Positions 1 through 5,302 of a DNA stretch of 7,111 nt are shown one piece after another (the first letter of the stretch is position 1; each line of letters begins with the position of its first letter). Made by a program: the position numbers and the translations under genes. This DNA is from Candidatus Komeilibacteria bacterium RIFCSPLOWO2_02_FULL_48_11. GTDB lineage: Bacteria; Patescibacteriota; Patescibacteriia; UBA2169. The notes beneath the pieces were generated by a model that made no database searches, was not told the DNA's origin, and worked only from the letters and a program-made list of their open reading frames with translations. The stretch lies in NCBI GenBank assembly GCA_001818435.1, contig MHKO01000036.1, positions 4,586-11,696 on the forward strand. Direction: 5' to 3'.

Positions 1-1
1 C

Positions 2-136
2 TGGATTCAGGAGTACTTTAGCCCAAGTGGGCGACTCCTGAAGACAGAAAAGATATTATGGGATCCTGACCCCAATCTCCGGGGCAGGATTTTCTATGAT
101 GGCCGCAAATTAGACTTCCGGTGGGAAGTCTTCTAA
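2..136 (+). CDS. Possible C-terminal end of an unidentified protein, truncated by the window edge
   Basis: The second plus frame is open from the left edge for 44 codons and stops at TAA 134-136. The readable end includes LLKTEKILWDPDPN, then RIFYDGRKLDFRWEVF, which looks protein-like but belongs to no family I can name. A rho-independent terminator follows 15 nt after the stop, as expected for the end of a transcription unit, and the next genes converge on it from the other strand. The caveat is that an open run of 44 codons is not rare by chance, and the same bases contain three good hairpins (8-40, 63-90, 101-141). The stretch could therefore be a structured RNA instead of a coding end. 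No start codon is in the window, so length and function are unknown. Confidence 0.45.
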   Translation, partial: WIQEYFSPSGRLLKTEKILWDPDPNLRGRIFYDGRKLDFRWEVF

Positions 137-151
137 TGGCCATCTACACTT

Positions 152-195
152 AAAGCCCTCCAATCGAGCGAAACGATTTGGGGGCTTTCTTTTTT
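152..195 (+). terminator. Rho-independent terminator after the left-edge transcript
   Basis: AAAGCCC (152-158) pairs with GGGCTTT (182-188). The stem continues through a T-G wobble, a C-G pair, one mismatch and five more pairs (162-166 with 174-178), leaving the loop AGCGAAA. The plus strand then runs TTTCTTTTTT. It terminates the plus-strand transcript. It sits 6 nt beyond the stop of the convergent pilin operon and could also slow minus-strand transcription, although the minus-strand T run is short. Confidence 0.85.
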
Positions 196-200
196 GATAT

Positions 201-683
201 TTACTGGGTTCCTTGGCCTCCAGTACCTTCAACTCCACTAGTACCACTGCCACTAGTTGACGTACCCCCGGCGCCGGTGGCTTGGCTTAGATATTTAACC
301 GCGAAGTTGATGATGATGTAAGAGGCAAAAACAATCAGCAAGCCGATGACCGCGTTCATTATATTCCCGCGCGCTTGCTTGACGGTTTCTTCATTGCCGC
401 CGGCCATCATCCATTTGAACCCGGCGATAATAATCATAATAACCGCGATCACGCCCAAAAATCCCAAGATGATATTGATGATGTTGGCAACCTTGCCTTT
501 TAAGTCAGCATCGCCTTTTGCGCCCAGACCGGTGTTTTCGGCAAAGCCCCCAAGATTCTCTTTTAGTTCTCCAATGCCCGTGGCCGCGCTTGCCGGCGCA
601 ACCGAAGAAGCAAGAATCGGCAGCAGGCCAAGCCAAACCAGGGAGAATGAGAGCGCAAAGATGATTAGATATTTTTTGAACAT
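201..683 (-). CDS. VirB2/TrbC-like pilin paralogue A with Gly/Ser/Thr-rich tail
   Basis: This 160-residue protein has a secretion signal (lysines 3-4, hydrophobic core 5-25, likely cleavage after A-S-A 31-33). It then has a short polar stretch, a first membrane helix at about 68-90, the loop AGGNEE at 94-99, and a second helix at about 108-130 ending in the N-F motif (126-127) shared with its paralogues. This is the plan of VirB2/TrbC-type subunits, which build conjugative or secretion pili after leader removal. The last 28 residues (133-160) are almost only Gly, Ser and Thr with a few Gln, a tail most siblings lack. It is the last gene of the four-gene minus-strand run, 12 nt after gene B. 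The ATG at 683 follows an A-rich stretch without a clear Shine-Dalgarno. The family call is from architecture; the role in an appendage is inference. Confidence 0.8.
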   Translation of the reverse strand: MFKKYLIIFALSFSLVWLGLLPILASSVAPASAATGIGELKENLGGFAENTGLGAKGDADLKGKVANIINIILGFLGVIAVIMIIIAGFKWMMAGGNEETVKQARGNIMNAVIGLLIVFASYIIINFAVKYLSQATGAGGTSTSGSGTSGVEGTGGQGTQ

Positions 684-695
684 AATTTTTTTTCG

Positions 696-1049
696 TTAAC
701 CAATAGCGCCAACGGCTGAAATCAGCCGTTCAATGATGAAATTAACCAGCACATAGCCGCCAAAAACCACTAGCAGGCCGATAAGGGCGCTGCGGATGCC
801 GTCTTTGGCTTCTTTAATCATTTCTTCACTGCCGCCAGAGCGCAGCCATTTGATTCCGGAATAAATTAGATAAATCGTGGCTAAAATGCCAACCAGACCC
901 AAAACTATGTTCATAATAGCGGCCAGTTTAGCATAGACGCCGGCATCGCCGGTCTTGGCGGTTTCTCCAAAACCAGTTTGTTTCCCGATTTTATCTAGAA
1001 ATTCGCGGGTTTTGACAAAGCCTTTGGCTGCGGCAAGATAGTAAGACAT
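696..1049 (-). CDS. VirB2/TrbC-like pilin paralogue B without a signal peptide
   Basis: This 117-residue protein has the family's two helices (about 44-66 and 88-106) around the loop SGGSEE (71-76), and V-N-F at 102-104. It has no cleavable leader: the N-terminus MSYYLAAAKGFVKTREFLDK is amphipathic and charged, and what follows aligns with the mature start of paralogue C (REFLDKIGKQTGF against LDFLGKTAELGGL). There is no room for a missed leader, because the upstream gene ends only 14 nt before the ATG. It may be inserted by its helices alone, or serve as a membrane partner and not a processed subunit. No Shine-Dalgarno is visible, so translation may be coupled to the upstream gene. Its GGSEE loop and helix residues place it closest to paralogue C. 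Confidence 0.78.
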   Translation of the reverse strand: MSYYLAAAKGFVKTREFLDKIGKQTGFGETAKTGDAGVYAKLAAIMNIVLGLVGILATIYLIYSGIKWLRSGGSEEMIKEAKDGIRSALIGLLVVFGGYVLVNFIIERLISAVGAIG

Positions 1050-1063
1050 ATATTTAGTTTTTA

Positions 1064-1534
1064 TTATGGTGCTGTCGAGTTCGTGGAAGGCGCGGCCGGA
1101 GCGGCCGGCGGGGCCGTGGTTTCGCTGATTCCTTGAATCCGGTTAATGACAAAGTTAGTCAGCACAAAAGACGCAAAAACAATGGTAATGCCAATAACAG
1201 CGCTGCGGATGGTTTGTTTGGATTCTTTTATAATTTCCTCGCTGCCGCCAGAAGTCATCCAGCGGAAGCCGGCGTAAAACATCTGCACAAAAAAGATAAT
1301 GCCCACCAGCCCCAGCACCGTGTTGATAATGACAATGACAATATCCATGGGGTCAGTGGGTGCGTTAGAATTTTCAGTCAGACCGCCGAGCTCGGCGGTT
1401 TTGCCCAAAAAATCAAGCGTATCCTGTCCGGCCGGCCCGATTTGCGCTCCAACCGGAGTAGAGGCGGCAAAAATTCCCAGCATAAACCAGGTGAAAAAAA
1501 AGGCCAGTATTTTTTTTTGTTTAACTGCGGACAT
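1064..1534 (-). CDS. VirB2/TrbC-like pilin paralogue C with Pro/Ala-rich tail
   Basis: This 156-residue protein has a signal peptide (K5, K7, K8, core 9-23, likely cleavage after V-G-A 28-30). A polar segment of about 32 residues comes next, then helix one (about 65-90), the loop SGGSEE (95-100), and helix two (about 109-130) ending in T-N-F. The C-terminus (139-156) is rich in Pro, Ala, Ser and Thr and contains one N-S-T sequon (152-154). The start overlaps the end of gene D by 14 nt in another frame, so translational coupling is likely. A partial Shine-Dalgarno (GAAG) lies about 8 nt upstream of the ATG. It belongs to the same VirB2/TrbC-like family as its neighbours, and its GGSEE loop groups it with B. 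Function in a pilus or channel is inferred from architecture. Confidence 0.8.
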   Translation of the reverse strand: MSAVKQKKILAFFFTWFMLGIFAASTPVGAQIGPAGQDTLDFLGKTAELGGLTENSNAPTDPMDIVIVIINTVLGLVGIIFFVQMFYAGFRWMTSGGSEEIIKESKQTIRSAVIGITIVFASFVLTNFVINRIQGISETTAPPAAPAAPSTNSTAP

Positions 1535-1916
1535 CAGTGGCTTCTTTTAATTGCGAAATGACGAAATTGGCGATAATGTAAGCCGCGAAAATAACGGCCA
1601 AGCCAACCACGGCCTGGACAATCATTTTGCGGGCTTTGCCCACTTGCTCTTCATTGCCGGCCGCGGTCATCCACAAAAACCCGCCATAAAGAATAAAGAT
1701 GACGGCCAGAACGCCCAAAAAACCCAGCGCAATGTTAATGATGTTGGCAATTATTTCTTTAAGGTCGCTCCCTTGTCCGACTTTTATGTCTCTAATTTCT
1801 TTCAAGCCATAATCGCTGGCCGAGGGGTCGTAAGCCAAGGTTATGGCCGGCCAAGCCAGAGTTAAAGAGAGTAACAGGAGTGGAAAAAAGGCAAGAACGT
1901 GTTTTTTGATTGGCAT
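1521..1916 (-). CDS. VirB2/TrbC-like pilin paralogue D, first gene of the four-gene operon
   Basis: This 131-residue protein has a signal peptide (K4-K5, core 7-22, likely cleavage after T-L-A 26-28). A mature N-terminus of about 25 residues with DYGLKEI leads to helix one (about 55-81), the loop TAAGNEE (84-90), and helix two (about 99-120) with A-N-F (116-118). It is the closest relative of the stand-alone gene E: across the 74-residue helix-loop-helix core I count about 52 identical positions by eye, including GNEE-x-VG-x-ARKMIVQ. D leads the unit D-C-B-A: it has its own extended -10 promoter upstream, a 14-nt overlap with C, and gaps of 14 and 12 nt after that. No Shine-Dalgarno precedes the ATG. 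It is probably a pilus or channel subunit; the other possibility for the whole family is a membrane microprotein unrelated to pili. Confidence 0.82.
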   Translation of the reverse strand: MPIKKHVLAFFPLLLLSLTLAWPAITLAYDPSASDYGLKEIRDIKVGQGSDLKEIIANIINIALGFLGVLAVIFILYGGFLWMTAAGNEEQVGKARKMIVQAVVGLAVIFAAYIIANFVISQLKEATDVRS

Positions 1917-1946
1917 AGCGCACAGGCTGGAAATATAAGCAATTAT

Positions 1947-1955
1947 ATTATAGCA
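1947..1955 (-). promoter_or_regulatory. Extended -10 promoter for the D-C-B-A pilin operon
   Basis: On the minus strand the sequence reads TGCTATAAT, a perfect extended -10 element. It lies about 30 nt upstream of the ATG of gene D, giving a leader of roughly 24 nt. No good -35 box is seen at 16-18 bp spacing, where the region overlaps the U-run of the terminator of gene E. Extended -10 promoters can work without a -35. Confidence 0.6.
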
Positions 1956-1965
1956 GAAAAGGGGG

Positions 1966-2002
1966 AAAATAAAAAATCCCCCCGGCGAATGCCAGGGGGA
2001 TT
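1966..2002 (-). terminator. Strong rho-independent terminator after pilin gene E
   Basis: Read on the minus strand, AATCCCCC pairs perfectly with GGGGGATT (plus positions 1995-2002 and 1975-1982). One mismatch and a GGC/GCC extension follow, around the loop ATTC. The run TTTTTTATTTT overlaps the stem end. It begins about 31 nt after the TAG of gene E and separates that gene from the D-C-B-A operon. Confidence 0.9.
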
Positions 2003-2033
2003 GACAAAGCTAAAGTCAGGAAACAATTAGCCA

Positions 2034-2426
2034 CTATGCAGTTACAGTCGCTAGCTGGTTAATAACGAAAGCGGTAATAGCCCAGGCCCCAAAGATAACC
2101 GCCAAGCCGATAAGACCCTGGACAATCATTTTGCGCGCTTCGCCGACTTTTTCCTCATTGCCGCCGGCTGTCATCCATTTAAAGCCGCCAGCCAGAATAA
2201 TAATCACGGCAATGATGCCCAAAAATCCAAGGATAATATTGATTATTTGAACAATTGTGCCCTTGAGGTCGGAGTTAGTGCCAATGGAAATATTAAAGGT
2301 GTTGTTAAGCCCATAGTTGTTGGCATTAAAATTAGCCGCCGACGCAATTATTGGAGAAACCAAAAGAAAAGCCAGGCTAAGAGTTATGGCAGCTGCGCCC
2401 AGTTTTTTGGTAAGATTTTTGCTCAT
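2034..2426 (-). CDS. VirB2/TrbC-like pilin paralogue E, stand-alone and probably the best-expressed subunit
   Basis: This 130-residue protein has a signal peptide (K3, K7-K8, core 9-24, likely cleavage after A-S-A 28-30). The mature N-terminus contains NNYGLNNTFNIS. Helix one lies at about 58-82, the loop TAGGNEE at 86-92 and helix two at about 101-122. The Asn of the N-F motif seen in A to D is Ala here (A119-F120). It carries two N-x-S/T sequons (41-43 and 45-47) in the segment that would face outside. It is the only gene in the window with its own well-spaced -35/-10 promoter, a seven- to eight-base Shine-Dalgarno and a dedicated strong terminator. That set-up suits an abundant structural subunit, but this is inference from regulatory sequence. 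Its nearest paralogue is D. Confidence 0.85.
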   Translation of the reverse strand: MSKNLTKKLGAAAITLSLAFLLVSPIIASAANFNANNYGLNNTFNISIGTNSDLKGTIVQIINIILGFLGIIAVIIILAGGFKWMTAGGNEEKVGEARKMIVQGLIGLAVIFGAWAITAFVINQLATVTA

Positions 2427-2438
2427 ACTATTATTAGT

Positions 2439-2446
2439 CTCCTCTT
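2439..2446 (-). promoter_or_regulatory. Shine-Dalgarno sequence of pilin gene E
   Basis: The minus strand reads AAGAGGAG, 12 nt before the ATG at 2426. The spacing is a little long, but this is the only strong Shine-Dalgarno in the window; the other genes have A-rich or partial sequences at best. Confidence 0.65.
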
Positions 2447-2479
2447 GTTATTTTAATTTAAAAACTAGATAGCAAATTT

Positions 2480-2508
2480 ATTATAGTAGAAATTGGGGTT
2501 TTTAACAA
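2480..2508 (-). promoter_or_regulatory. Sigma-70-type promoter for pilin gene E
   Basis: The minus strand has TTGTTA (2508-2503), then exactly 17 bp, then TATAAT (2485-2480). Transcription would start near 2473, giving a leader of about 46 nt that contains the Shine-Dalgarno. It lies in the divergent gap of 163 bp between gene E and the glycosyltransferase gene. Confidence 0.8.
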
Positions 2509-2589
2509 ATATGGCTGTTGATAACTTGCCAACCCCAAGAAAGGCGTTATGGCCGAGCGCTGGCGTTTATGCTAACTTATAGTCAACTT

Positions 2590-3297
2590 ATGTCTGAAAA
2601 AAAGTTGTCCATAATAATTCCGGTTTATAACGAGAGGGGTACTATAAAGGAGATATTAAAGCGCGTCAGTTCAGCCCCTTTGCCGGAAGGGTTGGAGCGG
2701 GAGATTATTGTTGTTGATGATGGTTCAACCGACGGCAGCCGGGAAATTATTGCCAGCTTGGCCAACGAGTGCCGGGTGATTTTACAGGAGCGCAACCTGG
2801 GTAAGGGCGCGGCTATACGGACTGGCCTGACTGCGGCTACTGGCGACTATGTTATTATTCAAGACGCTGATTTGGAATATGACCCGCGGGATTATCAAAA
2901 ATTATTAACCCTGGCCCTGGCTCGCAACGCGGACGCTGTTTATGGCTCGCGGCTTCTTGGCTGCCCCTGGGGCGAGATAAAAACAGCTCATTGGCTTTTT
3001 TTGCTTGGGGGCCTGGCGCTGACTTTTTTAACTAATTTTTTGTACCGCACCCGGCTGACTGATGAGCCCACTGGCTACAAGTTGTTCAAGCGCGAGGTTT
3101 TGAACGCCATACCTTTAACTTGCCGGCGTTTTGAGTTTTGCCCGGAAGTGACGGCCAAGCTCTCAAAGCGAGGAGTGCGCATTTTTGAGGCGCCGATTGC
3201 CTATGCGCCGCGTTCAAAAAAAGAAGGCAAAAAAATCGGGTTGAAAGATTTTTGGGAAGCTGTTTGGACGTTAGTTAAGTATCGTTTTAGCGATTAA
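2590..3297 (+). CDS. Glycosyltransferase family 2, polyprenyl-phosphate sugar synthase type (DPM1-like)
   Basis: This 235-residue GT-A enzyme probably transfers a sugar from a nucleotide sugar to a polyprenyl phosphate at the cytoplasmic membrane. The domain runs in order: LSIIIPVYNE (6-15), VVDDGSTDGS (41-50), NLGKGAAIRTG (69-79), the metal-binding QDADLE (91-96, D92-x-D94), YGSR (118-121) and DEPTGYKLF (158-166), matching the order in dolichol-phosphate mannose synthase-like enzymes. One hydrophobic stretch (about 135-151) may touch the membrane; there is no C-terminal membrane domain. I chose ATG 2590 because the fold begins directly after MSEKK. Upstream in-frame starts (TTG 2518, ATG 2569) add up to 24 residues with no family resemblance. 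No Shine-Dalgarno is seen. The next gene starts 4 nt later, and the pair fits donor synthase plus donor-using transferase. The sugar cannot be read from sequence. Confidence 0.88.
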   Translation: MSEKKLSIIIPVYNERGTIKEILKRVSSAPLPEGLEREIIVVDDGSTDGSREIIASLANECRVILQERNLGKGAAIRTGLTAATGDYVIIQDADLEYDPRDYQKLLTLALARNADAVYGSRLLGCPWGEIKTAHWLFLLGGLALTFLTNFLYRTRLTDEPTGYKLFKREVLNAIPLTCRRFEFCPEVTAKLSKRGVRIFEAPIAYAPRSKKEGKKIGLKDFWEAVWTLVKYRFSD

Positions 3298-3301
3298 GAC
3301 A

Positions 3302-4909
3302 ATGAGAAAAAGAGCCGTTAATTTAGTTTTGGTTTGGCTGGTTTTTTTTATTGTTTTCTCGTTGGGCCAAGCCAGTATCCGCGTTTTTTGGAGCAATGAC
3401 GACCCTTATTACCACGCGCGGCACAGCGCCCTTATTAACGAGACTGGAAATTTAACTTTAGTTGAACCGTGGTTGACCATGCATTTTTTAAGTTATGCTC
3501 CCACTGACCCCTGGTGGGGTTTTCACGCGGCTATGGCGTTTTTTATCCATTTTTTCGGGGTTGTCTGGGGAAGTAAAATTTTATCCGCTCTCTTAGCGGC
3601 CTCGGCTTTTGCGATTTTTTACTTTATTTTGGTTGCTCATAAAGTTTCAAAACCTTTACTTTGGACGGTTATTTTTTGGGGCTCTTCAGTGGCTTTGCTC
3701 TCGCGACTGCTTTTAGAGCGGCCGCATCTTTTAACTTTGCCGGTTTTGATGCTGGCTTGGCACCTGGGGAGTTGCCGGAGATATTGGTGGCTTTTTGCCT
3801 TATCTATTGTTTATACTTTGGCCTATCACCTGGCCCCGCTGATTATGGTGATAATCGCGGCTCAACTGTTTATTGATTACTGGTTCAAACGCCAGTTTGA
3901 TTTAAAACTATTAATGGCCGCGCTGGGCGGAATTCTGGGCGGCATTCTACTGCATCCCCAGAGCCTTAATTACGTTTACGTGATGTTTGTGGAAATATGG
4001 CAAGTATTGTATTTGCGGTTTTCGGGCATTAATTTGAACATTGGCGGCGAAATGATAACCATGCCATTCTGGAAACTCTTGCAGAATGTCGCTTTGCCTT
4101 TAATTTTTTACCTGCCCACAGCGGCCGCTTTTTTAGCTTTTAGGAAAGATTGGCCTCTCCAGCATTCTAGCCGGCTTCATGTTTTGGGCGTCATCAGCGC
4201 GGCTTGGTTGGTGGTGGCTTTGGTGGTGCCGCGCGCGGCGACCGAGTACTGGCTGCCGTTTGCCTGGCTTTTTAGCGCTTTAACTTGGAGCGTTATTTTA
4301 TCAACAGCCGATGGGGAGAGAATAAAAAATTATTTCAACGAATTTATTACCACTAAAATAACCCGTCCTTTCATTTATGCTTTAGTGGCGGTGTTACTGG
4401 CTGTTAACATCGTAAATTTAACCCTTGATATTAGAGAAGCCAATACCAATCCTATGCCAGGCCAAATAAAAGAAGCGGCCGAATGGCTCTCAAGCCACAC
4501 GCCGGAGCAAAGCGTGGTTTTTTACGATAACTGGAGTTATTGGCCGCTGATGTTTTATTACAATCAGCGCAATCGCTATCTGACCGGCATGGAGCCGACT
4601 TTGGCTTATGAATACAATCATGATTTATACTGGACCTGGCGCAATATCAGTGTTAACGGTTTTGTCTGCGACCGAAGCGATGGTTGTCCGCGTTCTTCAA
4701 TTTATCTGGCGGTGGCGGGCGTGGCCGACGCTATCCGCAATAAGTTCCAGTCCGAGCACATTCTTGTAAAAAACGACGCGAATTCGTGGCTTTATAAAGT
4801 TTTGGTTGCCAGAAAACAGGACTTTGTTAAAGTCTTTGGGAATGATGGATTTGTGATTTATAAAATCTTAGCTCCGCACCCGACCCCACCCCAGCCCTCC
4901 CCTTGGTAA
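3302..4909 (+). CDS. Multi-pass GT-C membrane glycosyltransferase, possibly STT3/AglB-like
   Basis: This 535-residue protein has a first helix at about 5-27, a series of further hydrophobic segments to about 375, and a soluble C-terminal part (about 377-530). Directly after helix one comes SNDDPYYHARH (31-41). This resembles the first-loop acidic motif of oligosaccharyltransferases (ND-x-YY in PglB, D-x-YYHLR in archaeal AglB), with D33/D34 as candidate metal or acceptor-activating residues. The soluble part has EAAEWLSSHTPEQSVVFYDN then WSYW (411-414), at the place and in the style of the WWDYG region of STT3 proteins, though not the canonical motif. A second acidic site might be E in RAATEYW. 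GT-C enzymes use lipid-linked sugars outside the membrane, which suits the GT2 gene 4 nt upstream. The last residues (HPTPPQPSPW) come from a palindromic repeat that supplies the stop. GT-C is likely; STT3 relationship is tentative. Confidence 0.72.
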   Translation: MRKRAVNLVLVWLVFFIVFSLGQASIRVFWSNDDPYYHARHSALINETGNLTLVEPWLTMHFLSYAPTDPWWGFHAAMAFFIHFFGVVWGSKILSALLAASAFAIFYFILVAHKVSKPLLWTVIFWGSSVALLSRLLLERPHLLTLPVLMLAWHLGSCRRYWWLFALSIVYTLAYHLAPLIMVIIAAQLFIDYWFKRQFDLKLLMAALGGILGGILLHPQSLNYVYVMFVEIWQVLYLRFSGINLNIGGEMITMPFWKLLQNVALPLIFYLPTAAAFLAFRKDWPLQHSSRLHVLGVISAAWLVVALVVPRAATEYWLPFAWLFSALTWSVILSTADGERIKNYFNEFITTKITRPFIYALVAVLLAVNIVNLTLDIREANTNPMPGQIKEAAEWLSSHTPEQSVVFYDNWSYWPLMFYYNQRNRYLTGMEPTLAYEYNHDLYWTWRNISVNGFVCDRSDGCPRSSIYLAVAGVADAIRNKFQSEHILVKNDANSWLYKVLVARKQDFVKVFGNDGFVIYKILAPHPTPPQPSPW

Positions 4910-4918
4910 AGGGGAGGG
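4895..4918. repeat. Perfect 10-bp palindrome spanning the stop codon of the GT-C gene
   Basis: CCCTCCCCTT (4895-4904) and AAGGGGAGGG (4909-4918) are perfect inverted repeats around the 4-nt loop GGTA. The TAA stop (4907-4909) lies in the loop and stem. The hairpin sits between convergent stop codons 11 bp apart and could act as a bidirectional 3' end or RNA stabiliser. Neither strand has a T run, so it is not a classical terminator. It resembles REP-type palindromes dispersed at gene ends in other genomes. Confidence 0.75.
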
Positions 4919-4920
4919 GG

Positions 4921-5280
4921 TTAAGACTCCCGGGCCAGGATTGATTGGAGCACAAAGCGGAGGATGATGTAGCTGGAAAAGCAGACTAGGAGGCCAAGGG
5001 CGGCCCAAACCATGGTGTCGCGGGCTTGTTTTAATTTTTCGGCGTTGCCGCGCGAGGTGAGCATGACAATGCCGCCCCAGACAAAAAAGAGCAAAGCCCC
5101 GACCCCGGCAAAGCCCAAGAGTCCGCGGATGACGCGGCCGTAGAGCTCAGGCGCGCCGCCCGCGGTGTTACCCAAAGGATTCAGCGGGTGGCTGGCCGGG
5201 TCGTCTGGGTTAGGAGTGGCGGCCAAGGCTTGGACAGCCGGCAGGATGATGCCGAGGAGACAGTAAAGTAGTTGTTTCAT
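4921..5280 (-). CDS. VirB2/TrbC-like pilin paralogue F with NPLG motif
   Basis: This 119-residue protein has a signal peptide (K2, core 4-16, likely cleavage after A-L-A 18-20). A mature N-terminus with N-P-L-G (34-37) and a PELYGR segment follows, then helix one (about 51-74), the loop TSRGNAEK (75-82), and helix two (about 90-110) with SSYIILRF. The NPLG-x(n)-helix-GN-x-EK-helix plan is a recurrent type among CPR pilin-like proteins. Its GNAEK loop groups it with paralogue G and not with A to E. The frame stays open upstream to 5433, but I chose ATG 5280 because it begins a textbook signal peptide, while the upstream 51 codons overlap gene G out of frame. It lies 22 nt downstream of G on the same strand, so they are probably co-transcribed. 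No Shine-Dalgarno is visible. Confidence 0.82.
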   Translation of the reverse strand: MKQLLYCLLGIILPAVQALAATPNPDDPASHPLNPLGNTAGGAPELYGRVIRGLLGFAGVGALLFFVWGGIVMLTSRGNAEKLKQARDTMVWAALGLLVCFSSYIILRFVLQSILARES

Positions 5281-5302
5281 AGAGTAATCTTTAATATACG
5301 GA

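Noticed and set aside
346..699. Plus-strand open frames antisense to the pilin genes (also near 1133, 1299 and 1551)
   Set aside because: They mirror the GC-patterned codons of the minus-strand genes, lack recognisable domains and are shadows.
2578..2583. TATAGT as a -10 box giving a leaderless GT2 transcript starting at 2590
   Set aside because: The spacing to the ATG is suggestive, but there is no -35 or extended -10, so I do not call a promoter.
2518..2589. TTG 2518 or ATG 2569 as start of the GT2 gene
   Set aside because: The added residues are not part of the GT-A fold and have no Shine-Dalgarno; MSEKKLSIIIPVYNE at 2590 is a typical start.
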